Shown here piece by piece: positions 35,347-64,000 of a DNA stretch of 64,000 nt. The notes under the pieces were generated by a model. It ran no database searches. It was not told the DNA's origin and saw only the letters and a list, made by a program, of their open reading frames with translations. Source of the stretch: Babylonia areolata (taxonomy: Eukaryota; Mollusca; Gastropoda; Neogastropoda; Buccinidae). The stretch is from positions 35,498,909 through 35,562,908 of the forward strand of contig NC_134884.1 in assembly GCF_041734735.1 (NCBI RefSeq). The letters are read 5' to 3'. The stretch's first letter is position 1. The number at the start of each line of letters is the position of its first letter. Both the position numbers and the translations under genes were made by a program.

Positions 35347-35778
35347 AATCTATTAACCCCTTCAATGCAGATAAGTAAGCTTGTCAATGAAGAGCTCCCA
35401 TCCCAAATGAGATGGGACAGAGCTTACGGGTCAGGATGTCAGTCATCATTCTTCGTTGGAACTTCTTTTGCCTGAGATTGCAATACTTTTGTTCAGCTAA
35501 TCAGTGACATCACTGATAAGCGCACAGAAAACAGAAAGTGCATTTCAAATTCATTCAACACATTCATCTCACTTCTGCAAGGTTCAGCAGTCAAGGGGTT
35601 AATCTACGCTACACATAACCCTCTGTTCTGATCAAGCTCTGTAGCTGAGGTGGTTTCAGCGATACTAAATTGGAAGACCTCCACCTGTTACACTAACATC
35701 AACTTCAAAATTTGTTTCCGCTTTTTACTTTGACTCTGAAAAGCTACCTTCAATCCTATGAAGAAAAAAAAAAAGCTG

Positions 35779-35818
<40 letters not shown>

Positions 35819-38098
35819 GACACACTCACACACACGCACACACATGCACACACACACACACATCAACGCATGCACACGCACACACACACATTCACAATTT
35901 GCTATTTTGTCAATAGCAACACTTTTTAAAAAAAAAAACATCATTTGCATGATATACATAAATTTACTGAGTTAATATATCATTATCAATCATTTAAAGC
36001 AGACATAACTTCTGCAAAAATGGAATTACCTCATTCATACCAAGAGTAACACTTAATGAAGAATTTTGTGGTAGTATCAGTTCCTCATTTCGTTTCCCCC
36101 CTGAAACATGTAAAAAATAACATTTTTATAAAAGCAAAGTGAGGGAATGTAAACAACAGAGAGACAGATTAAAATGGGGTAATCGTGAGTAAACTGAACA
36201 GTTGAAGATAATATATTTGTTAACTTTTGATAGATATGACACATAATAACATTCTATATGAGTTCAAGACCACATTAGATCAAAATTTCATTGCACTGAT
36301 CTGAAGAAAAGCTACTTCAGTTATCAACAGTTTTACAGATCTGAAGCACAGTGGTTCAAAATCATATGAGTTACAACTGTTGCAAATGTACATTAAAGGA
36401 AATTTTCTACCTAAAATTATGTTCAAGTAATATACTTACTGTGACCCACTAGTGCAGACTCCGGCAGGGGTCTGATGAGTTTGCACTAGTGGGTCACGGT
36501 TAAGTATGTGTAATTAAAATAACATTCATCAATGAAAGTAAATTAAGACTCTCTAGGCCAAAACAGTCTCAAAGTCTGTGGCCTTTCATGCCCTGCTCTC
36601 ATGGTGACCTCAGTTTCGATACCCCTCCACTTCTGTGCTTGGGGTGAGTCCTGTCAGTGTCTTCAGTGTTGGCAGATTCATGGGGGACTCTTGTTGGAGG
36701 GACGTGGTGGCGGTCTCCACTCTGGGATGGACACTCACTCAGTCTGGCTCCACGACTAAGCCATTATTGTTGTTAGTAGGGGGCTTAGTAGGTGGTGTCC
36801 TAAGTATGTTAAAACAGAACAGGCACCACTGAACACCACTGAAGTGACTCAGCAGCACTGCAGGGTCTCCTCTGGTGTGTGACCTCCTGGCGACCTAACA
36901 TTGATGGTTCTCTGCAGACTGCCGACGCTGGAAATCTGTCGGACGAACCCGGGTGTGGCCGTATATGGGGGAATTTAAATGAGCGGCGTGGGAATAATGC
37001 CACTGAAACGGTGCAGATGATGGGGCCCACCTTAACCCCCACCCCACCCCCACCCCTGTTCTCCCATGAAATTTTAGACCTATGTTACCAAGCATGGGAA
37101 CAACTCTTAACTGTGAGCACTATTTTACCCCTTATATTCCAAATCAAATATCTGAAAGTAGTGAAACTGATTTTTCTGCTTATAGTCATCCTCTGAAACA
37201 GGTCTTTTTCTTTTTACAATATTGTACACATATTCCATGAATCCTCATAAGTTTTTGAATAAAACAAACTGAATTTTGTCATCAACAGTGGAATTACACA
37301 AAGGAGAGAGAAAGACACACAGACAGAGATGCATAGAGACAGAGACAGAGGCAGAGAGGCAGAGGAGGAGGGGGGTGTGGGGGGGGGGGGGGAGATGCAG
37401 TTCAAGTTTCTCAAGGTGTGACTGCGTTCGAACAAATCCATATGCGCTACACCAAATCTACTCGGGGGATGCCTGACCAGCAGCCTAACCCAACGTGCTT
37501 AGTCAGGCCTCGAGTGCATGCATATTTGTTTACCTATCAGAGTGGACTTCTGCTACAAAATTTGGCCAGGACGTCACTCTTTTTGCCGTGGATTCTTTTT
37601 CAGTGCGCCAAGTGAGTGCTGCCCATGGGATCTCTGTTTATCATCTTCTTCTTCGTCCTGTTAGGAGTCCACGGTCATCACGTTGACCATTCTGACACCA
37701 TAATGGGGAGGAGCGCAGCAGCATGACCCACCTCCCTTGGTGATGGGATGGAGGGGGTAGAAAGATGGTGGGCCCGGGGGGTGGGGGATGGGGGGGGCAT
37801 CATCTGTTTCAGGCATCAGGACCAGGCCTTTCCGGCTACCGAACCGGCCCCCGGGGTCAAGCCCCGATCGGCAGAGCCCTAGTCCCTCACTTGAATGAGT
37901 AGAAACTCAGTTTGGGAGAAAGAGCAAGAGCGGGATTCGAACCTAGACTCTCAAGGGCTCTGTATACAGTTGGCATATGAGCAAGATAAGATATTCACAG
38001 ACTAAGATACACGGACTGACATACACAATGACAGACTTACAATACTTTATCACAGCAATATTAACAGGCGCTCTGCAGGTACAACATTTTCCGTCCAT
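18132..38098 (-). CDS. MVD: diphosphomevalonate decarboxylase (mevalonate pathway), complete 12-exon gene
   Basis: Twelve exons sum to 1179 nt, 392 aa plus stop (human protein 400 aa). The enzyme uses ATP to decarboxylate mevalonate 5-diphosphate to isopentenyl diphosphate in the cytosol/peroxisome and belongs to the GHMP kinase superfamily. Visible features are [18 protein letters not shown] at the N-terminus (about residues 10-27), the nucleotide/substrate loop [17 protein letters not shown] (107-123), [13 protein letters not shown] with the catalytic Arg (residue 152, human Arg161), and [10 protein letters not shown] with the catalytic Asp (residue 295, human Asp305). All junctions are in phase with GT/AG sites and no lesion is seen. 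Start: ATGG in a favourable context, close to the human start. It is divergent from METTL17 across a 128-bp gap. Its introns contain copied pieces of exons 3, 5, 7 and 10. Confidence 0.97.
18285..18380 (+). mobile_element. SINE family A 3' fragment
   Basis: About 95 bp of the 3' end followed by an A-rich tail in MVD intron 11. Confidence 0.65.
18720..19325 (+). other. unassigned GC-rich segment in MVD intron 11
   Basis: About 600 bp richer in GC and CpG than the surroundings, with short open frames (from 19,072: [20 protein letters not shown] and on to 19,170; a second from 19,106). I recognise neither. It resembles a promoter/leader of some mobile element more than a host exon. A family B/C-like fragment follows at 19,460-19,590. 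Confidence 0.4.
19876..19941 (-). CDS. MVD: MVD exon 11
   Basis: 66 nt, 22 codons, acceptor ttctgcag, donor gtaagtca. It reads [20 protein letters not shown]; the GAIKYII segment corresponds to human GGVKYII. Confidence 0.93.
20530..20965 (+). mobile_element. LINE 3' end sharing its tail with SINE variant A2
   Basis: A frame at 20,580-20,813 reads [20 protein letters not shown] and [20 protein letters not shown], a cysteine/histidine segment typical after the RNase H/C-terminal region of I-like LINEs. The 3' UTR (actgaagcctgactgaacaa to gaggatcggctctgctacat) is homologous to the A2 SINE tails. Confidence 0.75.
20966..21131 (+). mobile_element. SINE family E 3' end with A tail
   Basis: Segment ctaacatcgatggttcccta to ccactgaaacggtgcagatg, then A20. 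A second degenerate tail lies at 21,196-21,260, next to the exon-10-end copy. Confidence 0.75.
21303..21341 (-). pseudogene. 39-nt exon-10-end copy, possible in-frame microexon of MVD
   Basis: Downstream of MVD exon 10 lies a diverged copy of its end, reading [13 protein letters not shown], bounded by an AG (gatttcag) and gtaactga, the same donor as exon 10. It is 39 nt with phase 0 at both ends, so inclusion would add 13 residues without a stop. The acceptor side resembles the antisense 3' part of SINE family E. The pyrimidine tract is weak. Confidence 0.6.
21423..21581 (-). CDS. MVD: MVD exon 10 (catalytic Asp exon)
   Basis: 159 nt, 53 codons, phase 0-0. It begins [20 protein letters not shown] with catalytic Asp295 and ends [10 protein letters not shown] before gtaactga. 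A pentanucleotide satellite starts within about 60 bp of its acceptor, and its 3' end is copied at 21,303-21,341. Confidence 0.96.
21630..23410. repeat. pentanucleotide (TATGG/TGTGG) satellite with higher-order structure
   Basis: About 1.75 kb of ATGGT-type 5-mers with interspersed gtggt and gcagt variants, in MVD intron 9 close to the exon 10 acceptor. A rare variant (gggagagtg) recurs at 22,664 and 22,964, and the atgga variant at 22,786, 23,091 and 23,206, so blocks of 300-305 bp were copied. The long open frames on both strands follow from a 5-mer lacking stops. Confidence 0.95.
23636..24160 (+). mobile_element. SINE family A, tail variant A2, full length
   Basis: Intact tRNA-like head (gcgcaacagccgagtggtta), A body and A2 tail with gatgagcgcccaatggc and agcgcttagag; lies in MVD intron 9. 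Confidence 0.88.
24185..24307 (-). CDS. MVD: MVD exon 9
   Basis: 123 nt, 41 codons, phase 0-0, donor gtgagtg. It reads [19 protein letters not shown] and [17 protein letters not shown] degenerate ATG/TGT-rich tandem repeat begins about 50 bp upstream of its acceptor. Confidence 0.96.
24355..24785. repeat. degenerate tandem repeat (catgttgtgtcatgtttat type)
   Basis: Short units of 20-40 bp in MVD intron 8, starting just upstream (transcript sense) of exon 9. Confidence 0.8.
24780..24912 (-). mobile_element. repeat family M fragment
   Basis: About 130 bp matching the middle of the family M copies, ending at the target site of a family A SINE. Confidence 0.6.
24924..25266 (+). mobile_element. 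SINE family A with 12-bp target duplication
   Basis: Flanked by gaacaccagttg at 24,912-24,923 and 25,267-25,278. A short deletion precedes the GAA tail. Confidence 0.93.
25365..25532 (-). CDS. MVD: MVD exon 8
   Basis: 168 nt, exactly 56 codons, phase 0 at both ends. It begins [20 protein letters not shown] and ends [11 protein letters not shown], matching human VSAEKKLTGSTVGM and SFAQLTMK. Confidence 0.96.
25568..26075 (+). mobile_element. SINE family A, tail variant A2
   Basis: tRNA-like head with a short deletion, A body, then the A2 tail (gatgagcgctgacagctg, ggtctctaaccgaggatagg). Confidence 0.85.
26100..26430 (+). mobile_element. SINE family B, headless
   Basis: Starts after the head (ctctccactagaacttgagt) and ends in an ATA-rich tail; in MVD intron 7. 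Confidence 0.8.
26664..26808 (-). CDS. MVD: MVD exon 7 (catalytic Arg exon)
   Basis: 145 nt, acceptor tcactgccag, donor gtgagtcg. It encodes [20 protein letters not shown] with catalytic Arg152, then [20 protein letters not shown]. It is the only copy in the local array that continues into the rest of the exon, so it is the functional one. The first 52 nt or so are shared with the tandem copies at 26,881-28,289. Confidence 0.96.
26881..28430 (-). repeat. tandem array of MVD exon-7 heads with splice sites
   Basis: Ten full copies and one degenerate copy (28,351-28,430) of a 129-156 bp unit lie upstream (in transcript sense) of the real exon 7. The exon-like parts are 26,881-26,952, 27,031-27,102, 27,175-27,246, 27,325-27,396, 27,481-27,552, 27,637-27,708, 27,781-27,852, 27,937-28,008, 28,066-28,139 and 28,218-28,289. 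All are 72 nt except one of 74. Each begins at the exon-7 acceptor position and encodes a version of [20 protein letters not shown], then EKN. Spacers are ATC/ATT trinucleotide runs, and most unit lengths are multiples of 6. Two subtypes exist: GSGSACRS (copies 1, 2, 4-7) and GLESACRS (3, 8-10). Copies 1-5 and 7 keep both AG acceptor and GT donor; copy 6 has GG instead of AG and copies 8-10 lack the donor GT. Confidence 0.9.
28431..29387. other. MVD intron 6, low-complexity
   Basis: A-rich runs (28,630-28,735), a GA tract (29,255-29,330) and a 20-bp duplication (tcaaccaaaaatagttaaca near 29,030-29,065). No exon visible. Confidence 0.6.
29388..29442 (-). CDS. MVD: MVD exon 6
   Basis: 55 nt, acceptor ttgctttcag, donor gtactctcc. 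It encodes [17 protein letters not shown] and ends with two bases of an Arg codon, so the following exon must start with one base. Confidence 0.95.
29443..30269. other. MVD intron 5, low-complexity plus MITE K fragment
   Basis: (AAT)n/(GAA)n at 29,470-29,575, CA tract at 29,755-29,830, family K fragment at 30,090-30,260. Confidence 0.6.
30270..30302 (-). repeat. 33-bp copy of the MVD exon-5 end and donor
   Basis: Identical to 30,778-30,810, which spans the 3' end of exon 5 and its gtatgtg donor. The copy lies downstream in the transcript, beyond a family B SINE. With the ctgctgcag inside it as acceptor, it could form a 15-nt phase 1-1 exon (GYACM). Confidence 0.8.
30307..30710 (-). mobile_element. 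SINE family B, full length
   Basis: Antisense to the window, sense to MVD; in MVD intron 5 next to the copied exon-5 end. Confidence 0.9.
30785..30916 (-). CDS. MVD: MVD exon 5 (GHMP nucleotide/substrate loop)
   Basis: 132 nt, acceptor ctactttcag, donor gtatgtg. It carries [19 protein letters not shown], the conserved loop of the family. The 33 bp covering its 3' end and donor recur at 30,270-30,302. Confidence 0.95.
31063..31845 (+). mobile_element. SINE family C interrupted by a family A SINE
   Basis: Head aggaaggtggcagaatggtt, nested element at 31,142-31,505, then core and tail ending gcctccttgagaaactga. Confidence 0.9.
31142..31505 (+). mobile_element. SINE family A nested in a family C SINE
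   Basis: Flanked by gaatcctgctctt at 31,129-31,141 and 31,506-31,518, a 13-bp duplication of the B-box region of the host SINE. Family A therefore moved after family C here. Confidence 0.93.
31846..32040 (+). mobile_element. family G repeat
   Basis: About 195 bp from aaggaaattttctatctaaa to ctgactagcgccctctgaaa. The antisense strand contains a perfect-looking splice donor (cacggtaagtaagt). Confidence 0.75.
32542..32773 (+). mobile_element. MITE family F
   Basis: Same length and ends; the left TTAA has become CTAA. Confidence 0.85.
33290..33560 (-). mobile_element. SINE family B, partial
   Basis: Antisense 3' two-thirds, lacking the head. Confidence 0.75.
33819..34131 (+). mobile_element. 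TTAA MITE, family H
   Basis: 313 bp, ends TTAACTCATTGTACACC and GGGCAGAATGAGTTAA, in MVD intron 4. No coding capacity. Confidence 0.85.
34188..34234 (-). CDS. MVD: MVD exon 4
   Basis: 47 nt, acceptor ttatttcag, donor gtaagtgtg. It encodes [15 protein letters not shown], matching the human EEDVGQPRLQACLRE region. Confidence 0.94.
34315..34830. repeat. CA-rich tracts in MVD intron 3
   Basis: CA runs at 34,325-34,345, 34,378-34,408 and 34,745-34,805 with CA-rich sequence between; they end just before exon 3. Confidence 0.9.
34847..34914 (-). CDS. MVD: MVD exon 3
   Basis: 68 nt, acceptor ttggttttcag, donor gtatgttg. It encodes [20 protein letters not shown]. Its first 36 nt and the upstream intron flank lie in a perfect 92-bp tandem duplication (34,879-35,062). 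Confidence 0.95.
34879..35062 (-). repeat. perfect 92-bp tandem duplication of MVD exon-3 head
   Basis: 34,879-34,970 and 34,971-35,062 look identical base for base. Each holds the first 36 nt of exon 3, its acceptor and about 55 bp of upstream intron. The upstream copy would read [12 protein letters not shown] and then a stop. Identity implies a very recent event or an assembly duplication. Confidence 0.93.
35289..35345. repeat. GT microsatellite
   Basis: Nearly pure GT run in MVD intron 2; a CA run follows at 35,778-35,890 on the other side of a MITE. Confidence 0.95.
35353..35602. mobile_element. TTAA MITE, family I
   Basis: 250 bp with inverted ends TTAACCCCTTCAATG and CAGTCAAGGGGTTAA, TTAA at both borders; MVD intron 2. 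Confidence 0.85.
36030..36100 (-). CDS. MVD: MVD exon 2
   Basis: 71 nt, acceptor tgtttcag before a run of five G, donor gtaattcc. It reads (W)[19 protein letters not shown], highly conserved in MVD; ends in phase 0. Confidence 0.95.
36393..36525. mobile_element. family G foldback derivative
   Basis: Begins like family G, then reads gacccactagtgcagac and, about 25 bp later, its inverted copy gtttgcactagtgggtc, forming a near-perfect hairpin. Confidence 0.8.
36600..37045 (+). mobile_element. family E element, longest copy
   Basis: About 440 bp ending in ccactgaaacggtgcagatg; the 3' 200 bp match the copies at 20,966, 45,318 and 49,171. Origin class unclear (SINE or LINE 3' end). Confidence 0.7.
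37408..37975 (-). mobile_element. SINE family C, interrupted
   Basis: Antisense tail and core at 37,408-37,641 and head at 37,888-37,950. The 240 bp between (gttaggagtccacggtcatc to gatcggcagagccctagtcc) look like another inserted repeat. Confidence 0.7.
38041..38098 (-). CDS. MVD: MVD exon 1 (start codon)
   Basis: 58 nt beginning ATGGACGG, ending in phase 1 before gtaagtctg. It reads [19 protein letters not shown](W). [13 protein letters not shown] is the conserved MVD N-terminus; the residue before APVN is Arg here where human has Thr. Confidence 0.93.
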
Positions 38099-38226
38099 GG
38101 TTGTTGCTGTTACACTGACGACAACGCTCCTGGCATGGACTGATCAACTGCTGGCACTATCATACGATTTACCTATCACGCGATTTTCGCTCTCAGCTAG
38201 CCCATAGAGTGACTTCCCTTACAATC
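38099..38226. promoter_or_regulatory. divergent promoter interval between MVD and METTL17
   Basis: Only 128 bp separate the two start codons, which face away from each other. Both 5' UTRs and core promoters must fit here unless transcription starts inside the other gene. I see no TATA box. A loose sterol-element-like ATCACGCGAT is present but does not match the SRE consensus well. One promoter would then serve a sterol/isoprenoid enzyme and a mitochondrial translation factor. Confidence 0.75.
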
Positions 38227-63140
<24,914 letters not shown>

Positions 63141-63894
63141 GCATTACCTCGTGCTTTGTGTGTGTGTGTGTGTGTGTGTGTGTTAGAATGTGTATGTATT
63201 AGTGTGTATACACATGTTTGTTTTGGAGTGAATGTGTGTGTGCCAGTGTGTTTAGTGTAAAAGTGTGTGTGAGTGTGTATGTGTTAGTATGTATGCATGT
63301 TAGTTATAGTGTGTGTGTGTGTGGCAAGTGTTAGAGTGAGAAAGAGAGAGGGAGAGAGAGAGAGAGAGAGTGTGTGTGTGTACTAGAGACAGTCTGACAG
63401 AGCAAAGTTGAAAAGAACTGAATTTAGTTCTGAAGTTATTTCTTTGGACTGACAGTGTGATAAATTATATGAATTTTTTTGTCATAATAAACAGATTTCA
63501 GAAATGACTGTTCTGTGTGTTTGTGTGTTGGTGTATGTGCATTTGTAAACCGATCATTCCGCTGTCATTTTGTGAACCACTCAGATGAAAAGTGGAGAGC
63601 AGATTTTTTTGTGAGCTTTTCACATGAGCATTCTGTACAAAGATGGTTGAAAAGTACCAACCTCCATTGTAAAGTGGTTAGCATCATAGGCAGACAACCG
63701 TGAGTTTGAAGACCATCAGAGCCACACAGCTGTGGTATTTTTTGGTCATGTCTGGCCCCTGTCAAAAATGGGGTTTGCTGTGGGCTCAAGCGGGAAGATT
63801 GGGACCACACAGTGAATAGTCATCTTCTTTACGTTATGGATGCACCTTTGAGAGAATCGTTGTTGTTTTTCTTCTTCTGTGTTCTTGGTCTGCA
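63141..63894 (+). other. METTL17 3' UTR and downstream flank
   Basis: GT/GA tracts, the AATAAA at 63,486, then sequence with no recognised feature until the SINE at the edge. Confidence 0.6.
63486..63491 (+). terminator. METTL17 poly(A) signal
   Basis: AATAAA about 345 bp after the stop, the first canonical signal in the 3' UTR. The UTR also holds GT and GA tracts (63,155-63,380). Confidence 0.6.
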
Positions 63895-64000
63895 GTTCCC
63901 ATGTTCTTCTTCTTCTTCTTCTTCTTCTTCTGCGTTCACTCGTATGCACATGTAGGCAGCCATACTCCGTTTTCGGGGGTGTGCATGCTGGGTATGTTCT
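63895..64000 (-). mobile_element. SINE family A, runs off the window
   Basis: Reverse-oriented GAA tail ((cttcttctt)n) and 3' body, with a small deletion, continuing past the edge. Confidence 0.85.

Noticed and set aside
35126-35365. Numerous short frames of His-Thr or Cys-Val repeats across the window
   Set aside because: They are CA/GT microsatellites.

Overview
The window is eukaryotic and intron-rich. It holds three recognisable protein-coding genes whose exons join in phase at consensus GT/AG splice sites. I read them as OTUD6B (+, 3' part only), MVD (-, complete) and METTL17 (+, complete). Dense tRNA-derived SINEs, TTAA-flanked miniature transposons, long CA/GT/GA tracts and intronic minisatellites suggest a mollusc, most likely a marine gastropod. 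That taxonomic call is inference; the gene identities rest on translated exons compared from memory with the human proteins.

Layout. 1-12,750: the last seven coding exons of OTUD6B, an OTU-family deubiquitinase; its 5' exons lie before the window. 12,751-18,131: intergenic, with nested mobile elements. 18,132-38,098 (minus): all 12 coding exons of MVD, diphosphomevalonate decarboxylase, 392 aa. 38,099-38,226: a 128-bp gap between the start codons of MVD and METTL17, so a shared divergent promoter. 38,227-63,140 (plus): all 15 coding exons of METTL17, the mitoribosome small-subunit assembly factor of the Rsm22 family, 473 aa. 63,141-64,000: METTL17 3' UTR, a poly(A) signal and a SINE running off the edge.

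The most unusual signal is that pieces of host exons, together with their splice sites, have been copied in tandem inside the introns of both complete genes. The head of MVD exon 7, carrying the catalytic Arg segment, is repeated about eleven times upstream of the real exon; most copies are 72-nt open cassettes of symmetric phase. The head of the METTL17 terminal exon is repeated 17 times upstream of the real one, each copy with the same splice acceptor. Smaller duplications affect MVD exons 3, 5 and 10 and METTL17 exon 12. In MVD exons 5, 7 and 10 the copies would insert into the mRNA without shifting frame. I know of no described system of this kind; whether any copy is spliced cannot be told from sequence alone.

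Mobile elements: SINE family A in two tail variants, one sharing its 3' end with a LINE fragment in the window; SINE families B and C, with a common core but different tRNA-like heads; families E and M; several TTAA-flanked MITEs and one piggyBac-derived element; and truncated LINE 3' ends. I see no rRNA gene, no credible functional tRNA gene and no CRISPR array.
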